From Massospora cicadina (lineage: Eukaryota > Entomophthoromycota > Entomophthoromycetes > Entomophthorales > Entomophthoraceae), in contig JAKSZP010006700.1 in NCBI GenBank assembly GCA_022478985.1, forward strand, positions 115,896 through 179,895: DNA of 64,000 nt. The letters are read 5' to 3'. How positions within the stretch are numbered: the first letter of the stretch is position 1; every line of letters begins with the position of its first letter. Shown here piece after piece: positions 45,990 to 58,715 of this stretch. Under the pieces are notes generated by a model that was given only the letters and a program-made list of their open reading frames with translations, made no database searches and was not told the DNA's origin. The position numbers and the translations under genes were made by a program.

Positions 45990-47850
45990 TAAACCTGAAA
46001 TCCTGAAGTTCTGTGCCATCTTTGGATTCAAACTTCCGATACTGAGCCATAGTAGTACTACCTGCAAACTGACAAGATGTCTGATTTAATCCAGATGCTC
46101 CTTAATAGCATCTACCCCACTAAAGCCCCCTCTAGTCATTAATGAGCTTCTACGTCCTAGCCTAAATGCGGAGGCTATATGACTTGGCTGCCTTAGCTAG
46201 TAATGAGTAGGTTGTTGAAAAGAAAAACGCTAATTATGAAAGTTTATTCATCTGGTTTTTCACCATCTACTCCAAGTGTTGGGTTTACATCATCAATAAA
46301 TACAAAGCCAGATAGGATTAGTCCTTTTAATTAATTCCACCCTGGTCAAATTATACAAAGCTGCCTTTGCATATTTTTGTAAAAAATAGGAAGCTATTAA
46401 AACAACTGCTCCTATTAACGATATCATAAGCCAAATCGCCTTGCTTGGCACTGAGATTGCTGAGTATATGAATACCCAACTTACTCAGCGACTGCAGGTT
46501 GTAGTCTCTGAGATACATGAGTACATCCAAAATGCCACTTCAAGGATTGATGACCAACCCAAATCTTGGAATCTATCTTAACACAACGATTGAGTTGCAA
46601 AGAGGCCCTGCTCAATCAGCTCCAGCACCAAAGGGATATGCTCATCAATGTGCCTCAAGGGCTTGAATGTCCAGAGGGTTCTGAAGGACCAAAGGGCTCC
46701 ATGGGACTGAAGGACGACCTGTCTTCAGGGAGTCCCCTGGCCCCCCTGGGCCTCATGAATCACCTGACTTCCAGCTGAAATTCCAAAGGACCCCAACGTG
46801 GCGAAATGTTCAAGAAGCTAGTGGACCTTAAAATAAAAAAATTATTTCTAGAGGATGTGAAGTTTACCCTTACAGAAACTCCATCATCCCTGCTATTACC
46901 TTATGCGCCCTCAACTTTAAGCTGGACAATGTTCAAGAGTTCATGAAAATATATGGCTAAAAACCTTGAAGAGATTAAAAAAAATCCACAAACCTTGATG
47001 CTCATGCTTATTTCTGTAAGTCGATATATTGGACTTGAAATCTCAATTTAACTGGAAAGGCTGACGCCAGCACTTAATTGATGCTGTAACAAGTTGCAGG
47101 ATGATTTAGAGAAAATTTGATGACAAAGTGACCAGCAAGTCCCCACACTTATGGTAAACCAGGCTTTACCAAGCTAACCAGAATGTCAAAATTGCTTTTC
47201 ATGCCCTTTCTAAGCTAGTTAGGTTAATTAAAACTAATCTATTAGGATACTTAATTCAAGACCAAGAAAGAATTTTATCCTTTTTAAACGGCTATGAAAG
47301 CTCTATGGAAGAGGCTAGTGGTTAATCTGAAGTCAAACTTATACATTCTTGCTTATATGAGGAAGCTTGGGAGAAACGACCCCTCACCTCCAGGAATGTC
47401 AGACCAGAGCCCAAGTCAAGACCACGCTAGTACAAAAATTTAGCTCCCATCAAACCCTCTTAAGTCAAAAACAAGCTTTCATGAAAATTTGACTTAACAC
47501 TGTCGAGAAATCCTCTGAATTTCACTCCACTTTTATGCTAGTGCAAAATCGTTAGTTACTACTAATCAAATCACATTAGAAGACAATATTGCTGTCATCC
47601 GTTCTGCTTTCAAAGCCTGGCACAAAGTTTAACTTTATATGGTAGGAATTGAGCGAACCTTCACTTGGATTTATGTTGTCAAGAAAGCACTCAACGAGAC
47701 TAACCTTACATTATGAACAGTTTCTCAAAATAGTTCAGGCTTCAACTTAACCAAAAGTGCATGCGCTAGAGGCTAAGAATAAGAAGATACCCACTTGTTC
47801 TTACTGTAAAGGCTGCTGATACACTAAGGAGGAGTGCTTAAATGTTGGGT
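45990..47850 (+). pseudogene. gag: Gypsy-B4 Gag remnant
   Basis: Scattered frames: coiled-coil-like segment near 46430-46560 (IISQIALLGTEIAEYMNTQL), a capsid-like region near 47130-47600, and a knuckle at 47796-47837, CSYCKGC, stop, YTKEEC, which is CX2CX4HX4C with His replaced by Tyr and one stop. The proline- and glycine-rich open stretch at 46566-46778 is part of this gene, not a collagen. Stops occur every few tens of codons. Confidence 0.65.
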
Positions 47851-48119
47851 GGAAGAGGCAGAACGTGAACTGTTAGGAAAAGAGAGGTCAGCATGAAGGC
47901 AGAGGCTCTTCATTATGACACCTCGACCCATATGCCTCTAATTAAGACTGAAAGCCTCACGGAGGTCACTATTGAAGAGCCCTGTAACCTTGAGTTAGAC
48001 ATTTAAAATATTTAACGACTTGATTTTACATATTTATATGACGATTCTTTAATGTTTCTCCCCTTTCGCCTCAATTTGATAGTTTGTTCACTTGAGTTGC
48101 AACTAGGGTTCACTAAATT

Positions 48120-50340
48120 CTCATGCTCTCCTTAGTAGATAGCGGTTCTCCAACGAACATAATTTGTCTAAATAAATGAAGAGAAATAAGAATTTGGCTG
48201 ATATGCACCATTACATTGAGTATGATACCGCCGGCCCTCAATGCACCCATTCCTTAGGAGCCTTTACCACGCCTTCCCTTCAGTTTAGGATGATTACATT
48301 AAAAGCTGAAGCCATAGCTCTGGACAAATCTAGCTAAGACTTATTTCTGGGTACTAATTTACCCGTGAGCATGATGCCCACCTCCATTATATAGAATCAT
48401 GTCTATAACCTTCATTACCTACAATCGCCTTGGTATTTGAGACATTCAATGATGGAAAGGAACGCGTGAATTCATAAACATGTTTTCTGGAGACCAAAAA
48501 CAAGATTGACGGACTCAATTACCACGTTAAAGCTCATGAGTAAAATTACACCCTCACATAGGGATGGGATTAAAAAATGTCTGTTTATTCACTTAAACCC
48601 AAAGTGATTACTCCAGGGTAAAAATATAGTGGATACATGAATTCATGTGAGCATACCGCCTGGGAGCCAATTAGAATTTACAAAGGCTGAAGAACCATCC
48701 GTTATGGAGTTCTTTTCCTTCCTGAGTATCCTTGACCCCGCATATGCTTTCTCCATCTGAGTGCTGCTGGCTAACCTTACTATGAAGGCCTGAACTATTG
48801 GGCTTAGTATGCCAATCTCATACTTACGTTTAGTATCATTTTTATGACATCAGCTTTGTTTGTGGATTTAGAAAATTCTGCGACTATGGTTTAGAAGAAC
48901 CTTTGACCGTAGCTCTCTTTTAAACTTCCATAGGGAAGATCATACCTCAATCAAAGGAGGATAGTTGATGAGCTCTTGGAATGATACTCATACCCTTTCT
49001 CCACTTAAGTTTGACTTTGGCAAGATGAAAGGGTTGTGAACATTATGAAAATTGGGGACGCTCACTTGTATGCTCACGCCCTTACCAAAAGAGCGAGGTG
49101 GAAGAGGCTAAGGTCATGTTTAGCTTAAATGGATGTTAACCTAAGTGTTGTTGGTACCCTCCCAAAGTCCTTGGGCGTCTCCTCTCCTGTTTGTTTAGAA
49201 AAATGGGATCCACTGTGTTGTCATGGATTATCATAAGATTTATGCAGTAATATGAAAAGATAGCTACCCCTTCTAAGGCTCAATGATTCCTTCTGGCTCC
49301 TAGCAGGGGCCAATACTTTTATATGGTAGATATTGCCTGCAGTTACTGTCAAATCAAATTGGAACTGAAACTAAGCCAGTGCGCCCTTATTGCAAAAAAA
49401 GGGTTGATTGACTGACCCAAAACCTCAGGGGCTCTGTGATGCCCCTTCCACCTTCCAGTGAGATATGAATTGGCTCTTAGGTAATCTAAAGTTGGCTTGC
49501 GCTTAGTCTACCTTTTTTTATTACATCTTCAAGTCCATCAAAGGTCATTTAAATCATCTTCTCCGGCTTTTAAATAGCCTCCAAGGTGTTTTCCTAAAGC
49601 TCAAACCCTCCAAATGCCTATTTTTACAACCTGAGATGGAGTTCTAGGTCACAAGGTCATTAAACAAGGGATTTAGCTTTTGCTGCACAAGATCGCCACT
49701 ATAGATAAAATGAAGCTGCCCCAAAAGGCTTTGGTCATTCAAGTGTTCCTATGCATGGGTAAGGTATTACAGGCAAAATATATAACCATGTTGACTGACC
49801 TGTTTGAGAATATGATGTACTTTTTACATAAGAACTTACACTTTGAATGGAACCACAAACAGGACCAGGCTTTTAATCTTCTTAGGACTGCGCTCATTTC
49901 TCAGCCAGTGATAATCTGTCCTACCATCAACAAAGACTTTATATTATTTACAGATGCCTGCGGCTTCATTGTAGGGGCCATCTTAGCCCAAATGGATGAA
50001 CAACATCTTGATCAAAAAAATTATCTTATTTAAGCAAAACTTTAACTTTGAAACAGATTACAGCGTCACTGAACATATATGATTAGTGGTGTTGCTCGCA
50101 AATAAGAACTTTCGGAAATACTTATACAGAAATCATCTTAAGTTCATCACTAATTACACTTCCTTAAGGCGGCTTAGCAGATGAAGGATCCCAACGGCCA
50201 GTTGGCCAGGTGGGCTTCCAGCTGCTGAGCTGACTTATTGATAGTGCATCAGGAGAGCAAAACTCATCAGAATGCAAATGTTCTATCAAGGATGCTGATT
50301 TTTCTGTAATATCACCTGGGGATAACTTCTTATATAACAT
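48120..50340 (+). pseudogene. pol: Gypsy-B4 protease, reverse transcriptase and RNase H remnants
   Basis: Protease LSLVDSGSPTNIICL near 48130. RT fragments: LPKSLGVSSPVCLEK-type N-part near 49150, PQGLCDAPSTFQ and DMNWLLGNLKLACA near 49420-49500, LLRLLNSLQGVFLKLKPSKC near 49560. RNase H at 49930-50110 (FILFTDACGFIVGAILAQMD, DYSVTEH). The RT and RNase H motifs are clear; the catalytic YxDD is not readable. Confidence 0.8.
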
Positions 50341-50449
50341 GATTGGTCAGCCTGAGCGATGGGAACTGGAGGCCTAGAAATACATAATATGTTATGCTCA
50401 AAGGCTCAGACACTGATATACAAGATAGCACGTTGTATAAGAAGGTCAG

Positions 50450-51300
50450 CAGAAAGTGGCTTATCTACCTATGACCATCATTGTTGCGTGAAGTTATTCT
50501 AGAAGTACACATTCATCTAGGATATGGGGCGGTTAAGGAAAACAATGTATGGTTATAAATCAATGCTGTTGGTGCTGGATGTTCGTGTAAATTCAGGAGA
50601 TTATAAATGCTTGATATGAGAAAACCCTATATCAGTCAAATCCTTGCTTCAGCATAAAGTTGTTGCCCTCTCACCCCATTTAGCGTCATTATCATGGATG
50701 TCTTAGGACCCTTATCCCTTTGTCTTCATGGCCATTGCTATACCATTTTAGCCATTGACCACCTCATCAACTGGTTGATGCCATATTGGTACCTACCGCC
50801 CTTGCCAAGGCTACTGCCTTATCCTTGTTTCGCTTTGTTTTTACGCAATATGGTCTTCCTAGAGCTCTGCTATTGGACACTGAATTACATTACAATTCCA
50901 AAGTTGTCAAAGAATAAACCTCCCTATCTTTTCAATATCCAGAATTTTATTTCACCTTATAACCCTTTAGCAAAAGGTGTGGTTTAGTGGGTAAATGGCA
51001 CCCTAGTATCTATTCTCTGAAATATGGCTGCAACGTAGCCCATGCGATGGAATTACTTCCTGCCATACGCCTTACTATCCTACCATATCAACTACCACCA
51101 AGTGATCATTATGTCTATATTCCAGGAGTTTATGGGTGAGACTTTGACTGCCTATCAGAGTCAGCCTTACTGAGATTTACCTCTCCAGTACTTCAAAATT
51201 GATAATGGAAGTGCTATCCATTAAAAAACAGATAACAAGTGCTAGCCACTCAAGTGATCGTCACTAATCCTCAAGGAAACCATTAAGTCAAATGCTAAAT
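50450..51300 (+). pseudogene. Gypsy-B4 integrase remnant
   Basis: First catalytic Asp in SVIIMDVLGPLSL near 50690. LTKCVRLFLF-type region is replaced by LVDAILVPTALAKATALSLF. The second Asp motif reads LLLDTELHYNSKVVKE near 50870 (family SDNG), and the Glu segment reads NPLAKGVV or PFSKRCGLV, so the Glu is lost. A GRL-like tail and polypurine stretch precede the 3' LTR. Confidence 0.75.
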
Positions 51301-51531
51301 ATCCCGCTCTCCCCTTATTCCACATTAGGAGACTTTTTGTTTTATCTTCACCGCCCTGGTGGTCATCCTAATAGGTTAGATACTACCTAGTCAGGAGCCT
51401 AAAGTGTAGTCTATAATACTGGCTCCAAATACTAAATTGCTGACGTCATCTAAATTATAGTATTTAACGTCATACACGCTAGGTTTTTAAACTTTCTATG
51501 TCCCCCTCCACCTGGATCTTAAGTGAGGCAA

Positions 51532-52170
51532 TGCTGGCGCGTGTTTTCCAGAAGGCCCAAATCTTCTTAGGATCAGGCTAATAAAATATTTGATTTTCCT
51601 CTGATGAGTCAAGCCTCTAAAACCAATGGCTTGTTGATAAATGAGCCTTTGTCTCTAAATAAGCAAGAATTAATAGAGGAGATTTGGTAATCCTCACGAG
51701 ATGAGACACTGTCTCAATGCCAAAGGTCACCATCAGGACTCTCTAGTACAATAAGATGTCAGCAATTTCAAAGTTGATATAATAGAAAGTGCTTGACTTG
51801 ATTATCATATTGATGAGAAGTAAAGATCCTGCATGAAGGAGACTTGAGCGCCCTATTAATCTCAAGGCCTATACTCATTCTATAAATGTTGAGCTTTTAT
51901 AATAAAGGTTATTGTTTATCTCCCTTAATAAAATTATCCTTAATTTTCTTTTAATGTTATGCTAAAAGGTACTAAACCAAGGATAGTGCATAAAATCGCT
52001 CCCTGAAAAAGTGAAAGTTCTACATCATTTCCTCTCTCCAGACATTCTGGAAGAACCAAGCCATTCTAAAGACATTTAAGACATCTCAAAGACCCTTTCC
52101 AGATTCAAAATCTTCATCTCTGGGCATAAAGTTTTCTATAACTTATTTATTTTTCTTTCAAAAAACCAAA
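51532..52170 (+). repeat. Gypsy-B4 3' LTR
   Basis: Aligns with 45225-45838. The end is uncertain by some tens of bases because the sequence is AT-rich there. Confidence 0.72.
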
Positions 52171-55070
52171 AATATTAGTTTATCAGTCTTAGCGATATAA
52201 TGAATAATCTATATCAAGTTTTTAATTATTAATTGTGGTTATTTGTCAAGTTTTCATGGCAAGAAAGGGTGAATGAGATTGTCAATACTTTACCAAACAA
52301 TGTAGTTGTATATAAATCCTTTGTAGCTGTAATACATGGTCAAAAGTTCTAATATATATAGTCATAAATATTTGTTGTGCGCAAATGAGATTTTATCATT
52401 TTGGATATGCCAATTGCTTAGGAAGGAGTGGTGCCATATATCTTTGAGCAATAGAGTTGTTAGTTCATCACATTAATCTAGAAAAAATAATTGGTTACCT
52501 GAAAACTGTATCAATGTTTGCTATAAGTATATATATTTGGATCTATGAGTCAGATGGTGATAGTAATAATGTAGCTTTAAAAATATTTTTGTGTAAGATG
52601 GTTTTTACATTTGCTTAGCAAGAGTTTGGGATTTTTCTTCATATTAATGACATGAGCAAAACTTGCAACTAGGTACTTTGTAAATTAGTCAATAAGCGTT
52701 GCTCCTAGTTAATCATTCTGACTACAATGGCAGGACTAGGCTGATATAGCTTTAAGCATCAACTATGGCCATGTTGTTTGCTGCCCCAATATATAAGAAA
52801 TTTCTTGATTTCCTAATGTGTTAAACAGATGTTTTCAAGGCTCTTTGTTTTTGGTTTGGGGAGAATTAGATTTTTGCCCGCACTATCAAGAGACTTGAAT
52901 ATTAATGTCATCCAATTCATCTCATAATCGTTAAGATATTGCATCAACCCAGTCTGAACATCCATAAAACCCCTTTGGCTTTTTTTGACTCGAGGACATG
53001 AAGCTTTACCAAAAATAATTTATAGTAATTGTACATTCTGAGTGATGATGTTGGGTTTATCTATTATTTTGGGGTGATAATTGTACACTTTAGCTTAAGG
53101 TCTTATAGAGTTTTTTAAAAGTTTATGTAAATTTAATTGGTACAAATTTCTAAAATTGTTGATGAAATCATATTTAATTAAAAATTTGCCATGCTCAAGT
53201 TGAGGTATATATCAGATGGATCAACTGTATTTTGTCACAGCATGATATATTTAATGCTGCATTCCCAACCTCTTTCTGGTGCTGTTCAACTGTTACTTTA
53301 AAAACTAAATTTCCCCCAAATGCCACTTTAAGCCCTATGGTTTTTTGTTTAAAAACTAAGTCAATGGTAAGATATTACATCGAACACCTAAATCATTAGA
53401 TAGTTCATCTTCCAAAATTACAAAATAACGCTGTTTTATCCATTCTATAGTCATTTTTTGGTAATGCCTAAAAATTTCCCTCCACTTTAGAGCATACATG
53501 GGCTTTGTAACTGAGGGCTGTGAAAGGTTTATAGTTGAGGGCGCATTTTTTTCAGATTCACATCAGATTAGAAAATGCTACTACATATTGAAGGAAAGTT
53601 TAAGTAGTGAGAACCTAATTGAGGACTTCTAATGTTTCAGAGTATCATTAAATAGTTTAAAAAACTTCTATATAAAGTTTAGGAAACAATTAGAACAGAA
53701 ACTGTAAAATATTCTTTAGCGCCGTAGACCCTTACCTGCCTACATTTATTTCCAAGATAACAAAATGACAAATATATTTAAAAGAAATATAACTGCTTTT
53801 TTGTTAAATTGGTTACATAATGTTGGAATAAGAACTTAGTTTAATGTACGTTTACCTTCATTTAATCTTCTGTGTTTCTAATGCCTCATAAGACACCATA
53901 AATTCATCTTCATTTATACCGATGTATATTTGCCTTAAATTACTGCCTAAAAACTCCTAATAGCACTTGATCCTTGCCCTAGCTATTTAAGTGTCTCTAC
54001 CATAAGTCACCTATAAAATACATGTAAACTTATAATATGATTAGATGTGTGACGTCACAGGTATAAATTTAAGCTTACAATTATCAGATAGCTTCAAGAT
54101 ACTGTGAACTGTTACTCTTTGTCTGGTTTAGGTTTTTTACTGGGAGCTTTCATACAAGTTCTCTTAAACGACATAATTGTCCATCATGATGAGGTTGTGG
54201 CATAGTGCCATATATTTTGCTGATAAAAGTTGAGACTAGAGCCAAACTGGTTAATTTCCCACACAAAATGACAAACAATCTACCGTTGTTAGATCCAGCC
54301 ACTAGTTTTTATGTAGATTGGTGAGGGAAATTGCACTATTGTCCAGTCATTAAAAATTAGAAAACTTGGCTTGTGAAGGTCAATGTAAACCACTTAAAGT
54401 CTATTATTGGAGTATATTGTGAGTTTTATTTAGAAAATAGTGAAAATCAAGGAAGAAACCAGCAGAAAACCTGTTTGGGATTTATACCTTATAGGTTTCT
54501 CTGTGCACAAGCAAGGTGTGCATTAGGATCAACAAGTCCCCTATACAGAGTGATCTAAGGATTGATACACTATGTAATAGCTATAGAAATTAGTTTTATG
54601 TATGTAAGCCCAATTGCCCTGCCCCATACTTGGATCACTACTATCAAATTCTTAACAGTTGAATGTTGCAGCCCGGCCACAGCTTTGTAGACAGATGGTA
54701 TGTTTGGTACAATTGTCAGGGCATTCCCATGTTCAAGAATAATAAGATTGATCTCAATTTGAATTTATTAGGTTTATAATGCTTAAACCCTTTGGGGGTG
54801 GGATTGCCACTTTACATGCAAGTTGAAAACTTTAACGATGTTTGCTACACTTATATTTTGGCTTCAAATGGCCCAACTACATTATTACTGGGTTATTTAT
54901 ACATCAATAGATTTGAAACTACTACTTAGAAAACCATGTTTAATGGGAATAAAACCTGGCTGATGCTGCCATCTAACCTTTGTAGACCTCCTTACACTCA
55001 CCCCTTAATCCTTAAAAACGAATTCTTGGTGGTAGGAAGTACAATAAGAAAGAAAACTTAAGAGGGTAGG
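52171..55070 (+). other. Unclassified AT-rich stretch
   Basis: No gene I can support. Around 54720-54930 a plus-strand frame (LGVGLPLYMQVENFNDVCYT, TTLLLGYLYINRFE) may be a retropepsin C-terminal half from another LTR element; this is weak. Confidence 0.3.
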
Positions 55071-55329
55071 ATGTGACTCACCATACATCTACTACATGGA
55101 CTAAATTACCCTTATTATCAATACCACAGCCGCCTTATTTGGTCCTTTTTGGTTCATGGGAACTACTTTCTGTCCAGGCAAAGGGGCTGCTCACCAGGAT
55201 TTACATATCCTTATTTTTTGAAAAGGAGGTGCTCCTCTGCCGAAGATCAATAAAAGTGCAGAATTCTTGTTCACTTTAGGCAGATTGATAGCGAAAATGG
55301 CTGCAATCTTCTGGGAGGGATGTGGTAAA

Positions 55330-56520
55330 TTAGGGTGGTATTGATGAGAAGCCGCCTCCAGCTCCTTGCAGCTGGCAAAATCCTTGTCACTCACCCAGCT
55401 ATTCTTGTATGAGAAAAGCCCTTCCAGTTAACCAAATATTGAACAGAAAACTATGATTTCTGCAAAGCCAGGTTTGCTTCAACTTCATAATCCTGAAATC
55501 TTCCAATCATATTGTTTCAGGAATGGAAGGTTCTTCACCCTTTTAAAGGTGAAAGCGGGGAAGCGTGGGTTTCAATATGGTGCTTTTAACGGAAAGGTAG
55601 CATCAAACAAAGAACCCCATTATTAAGATCCTTCTCCGCCACATGAGGACCTGAATGCTTACATGCGAATTTTTGAGGTGACTTTTATTTGAAAGTGTTG
55701 AGTATCCAACATGAGAAATGAGCTTTCTTTGAACTCATTGGTGGCAAGCGTTTTACAATCCTTGAAATTCTTATAGTCAATGATGGCCATGGAAAATTGT
55801 TTGCAAACCAGATTCTGAGTATCTCAAATGTGCAGCAAGCGATCCTCAGCTGCAGGTACTTCGAAGTTAGGAGAGGGTCAATTTTTGATGGAATGATTAA
55901 ACCCTAAAGTGGCCTCATAGGGAGAGAAGCTGGTGAGAAATCAAGTGGCGTTTTTATCAGCAAACTGTCGCCAAGTGTAGATCATCAGCACAGAGTTCTA
56001 AGTAGTTAAGACATAACAGCGAAATACTTTTCCATGATCTGATTGATTCTTTCTGTGTGCCCATCAGACTACAAATGATAAGCAGTAGAAAGACATGGTT
56101 TGATCTTGAAAAATGACGAACAGCGCGCTCCAGAATTGGGCTGTGAATTGGGAATCCTGATCACTTACCACTTCCAATGAGAGACCAAATGTAGCAAAGA
56201 CATGAGTAACAAAAAGCCTTTCATCTCTTTCGAAAAATTGGAGGAATGGAAAGAGATAAACAATGTGAATTTGGTAATTCTATCCACCATAAACATAATT
56301 GTGTTGAACACATTAAAAAAAGGATTTTCACAATATGTTCCATATATATGGATGTCCATGGTCCTTCCGCTTGTTGCAAGAATGTAGCTGAGCATTTTTC
56401 TCTGAACAAATATATTTTTATGGCATAGGTGATTCAGTTTGCTACTCAGGTAGGGTTATTTTTCGAGATTTTAGTACAAACAAATGACCATATCATGAGG
56501 TCTAATACATTTATTATCTC
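55330..56520 (-). pseudogene. Gypsy-C integrase with chromodomain
   Basis: Minus strand: core start IDIYGTYCENPFF-type, FNTIMFMVDRITKFTLFISF near 56230-56330 (the usual VDRLTK motif). The Glu region is in the stretch 55990-56170 (degenerate). The GPY/F region follows near 55600. At 55492-55350 the chromodomain reads DYEVEANLALQKS, stop, FSVQYLVNWKGFSH, then, after a shift, SWVSDKDFASCKELEA. The YLVNWKG and SWV motifs are diagnostic. Confidence 0.8.
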
Positions 56521-56798
56521 TGGAAGACTCACAGCGGGAGAGCCATAATGTTTTTTATCTACACTCATTGCAAAGAATGAGAAGCACCCAAACTATATAA
56601 TTAAACAGAAGCATCTCATTATTTCACAGTATAGTGTGTTCATTTTTGAGGATGGTTTCCAGATGATCATATAATCCCAACACTTTTACACAAGCTGTTT
56701 GGGCAACCAAAACATGAGAAACCAACGTTACCTCAGATTTTCAGTCCACCACAGAAACCATAAGGGAGCAATAGTTAAGATTTGAAAGGGTGAGATAA

Positions 56799-58700
56799 TG
56801 AATCTTTCTTTTTTTGATACCCAAATTGAAGCAAAATTCAGATTTTTTAAAAAATAGAAAAAACAACCGTTCAATCAAGACAAAACTTACCAATGTTGAT
56901 GCAATAGATGCCTGCTGCCCCAGCTTGGGGTGATCCGCCTCCATCTGGCATCTTTTGGCCGCCGCTGAAGCGCGCCTGGGCTGGTTCTGCTAGCCCACCC
57001 AATGCTACCGGGCGTTATGTCTCCCCTTGGGACTTGGCCCACCACCTTGCAAGCTTTCATGCAGTTCTTGGAGCCCTTTGGTGCTCCCACAGAGCAATTT
57101 GCATTTTGGCCTCCAGGTTGAATATGAGAATCTTTTCCCATATGCAAGTGCATCCATCAGTAAGATGGCCATGGCGGTTTTCAAACCCACCAGTTTTATT
57201 GACTTCCGCCTCTTTAAGGGGTATTTTGACCTTGGTTTCTGTTCAGAAGCCAATGCAGTGGTAGCAGCCAAGCTGCAAATCATTTATAAAAAAATTCCCA
57301 TTCCCACCATTCGCACTCAGATCCCAGATGAGGCCACTTTGGTGGTCCAGTTTGCCAGGTTGCCCCCTTTCCTTTCCCTAAACGCCTCTGCTACAAGCAA
57401 CAGAGGGTTTGGCCATTTATGGCGCAGACCCCATGTTGCAGTTTGTGGTTCCCAATGGGGAAGAAAGGCTGGCAGGGCCTCACGCCTTTGCAACAAGCTG
57501 CCCATTTCATCATGACTCTCACCTCACGATTCCCCCCCGCACTGTGATCAGATCCACCCTGATCACCCATTCTAGGCGCATGTCAAAAATGGTCATGCCA
57601 TTTGCCCCTTGTGCTTCAAGCTTGACCACTCGAAGTACAAATGCCCCACAGTTTCTGCTTCCACCACGTCCACCACTCAGGGCTTGGGCGCTGCCCCAGT
57701 GGCTGCTTCACCCCAATTTTTTGAATGGGGATTGATCCTCCCGCCCCAACGTTGGGGAATTCTGGCGCTGCTTCAAAAGCAGCAGCCAATCAAAAATAAA
57801 CAAAATATAAAAAATTTGAAAATTTAACCTGATTATGGAATCCTGAGTCAATGGCTGAACCAGTTTCAGCTGAGCTGCCATGGTCAACAGCACATGGCCA
57901 ATCAGCTCTGCCACAGCCCCAATTCCAGTGGCTGGCCCAGCGCTGGCCAAATTAATCCATTCAAGGCTCTTGAATGGATTGAGGAAATTGATGGCCGTGC
58001 CACATGAAACCCAATTTTGCTTTAAGGAGTTCTTTGTTGACCCTCCTAAATTGCGTTCCCACCATTTTTGTCCAAAAACAGGTTTCCCATTTATAAAATA
58101 TCAACAATATGGCAGTTGCGGCTGCAGCTGCCCCAGCCAACACCCTCCTCCACCAGCAACTCCATGGGGCAATGGAGCCCCTTGTTGAGGGTATTCCAAT
58201 CCACATTTACCCAATGATTTTGAGGAAGATGCGAAGTATAAAATTGAAGAGCTTGCTTTCAGTGTAAGCTGCGCTTGCATCGATGCAGCAAAACTTCCCT
58301 TTTTCACCCCAATTATCCACAAACCCAATGGCGCATCAAGTCATCTACTTGTGTTCCAGCTCTCAACAATTTAGCTGAGCATCAACTTGCTCAATATGTT
58401 GAGGCGATGAACACCGCTGGCCTCATTAATGAATAAAACCCCCAATTATACCTCCTTATGCCTCATGTCGCTGATGCTCCTACCCAATGCTGTCCACTAT
58501 GGTCTGCCAGCTAAAGCGGGCGCCAGAAAAACGCTTCCCCAAAGCCTCCTCGCCATCTGATATAGCTTCCTAGGCTGATAACCTAGAGGCTATATTAGGA
58601 AATTTTTTAATTTATAATAATCCCTTTGTTTGTCCCATTTGCAAATAAAGATGCGTGGCAGCTCCTCCTTTTGGGTTGGGAACCACTAGTACTAAAAAGA
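56799..58700 (+). mobile_element. ORF1-only retroposon copy 2, complete (1,902 bp)
   Basis: Target duplication GAAAGGGTGAGATAA (56784-56798) and GAAATGGTGAGATAA (58701-58715), 14 of 15 identical. 5' start TGAATCTTTCTTTTTTTGAT; 3' tail TTGGGTTGGGAACCACTAGT, then ACTAAAAA. This is the reference copy: one ORF region, then a short 3' end, with no endonuclease or RT. It lies in Gypsy-C. Confidence 0.88.
56908..58345 (+). pseudogene. ORF1-type gene of ORF1-only copy 2
   Basis: Read across frameshifts: N-part (FPYASASISKMAMAVFKPTS, FKGYFDLGF), RRM-like region (ATLVVQFARLP, YGADPMLQFVVPNGEERLAG), CCHC knuckle CPLCFKLDHSKYKC at 57603-57644 (exact CX2CX4HX4C), alanine-rich linker, and a C-terminal module (LNGLRKLMAVPHETQFCFKE; EELAFSVSCACIDAAKLPFF, TPIIHKP). 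The RRM plus knuckle order is the same as in LINE-1 ORF1, so an RNA-binding role on the element's own RNA is likely. Copy 2 has about three frameshifts and a few stops. Confidence 0.75.
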
Positions 58701-58715
58701 GAAATGGTGAGATAA

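Larger units (their letters stand above)
45225..52170 (+). mobile_element. Gypsy-B4, complete but heavily mutated Ty3/gypsy element (6.9 kb)
   Basis: 5' LTR about 45225-45838 and 3' LTR about 51532-52170 align along their length but are well diverged (for example CCAGAAATGCCCAAATCTT and CCAGAAGGCCCAAATCTT). After the 5' LTR comes TGATGCTCACTACAGGGG (45842 onward), the tRNA-type primer site of this lineage. Internal order: gag (46000-47850), protease (about 48130), RT and RNase H (48900-50330), integrase (50450-51300). No chromodomain was seen. Confidence 0.85.

Noticed and set aside
46566..46778. Collagen-like glycine- and proline-rich peptide
   Set aside because: It lies inside the Gypsy-B4 gag region, is short, and lacks a regular Gly-X-Y triplet pattern.
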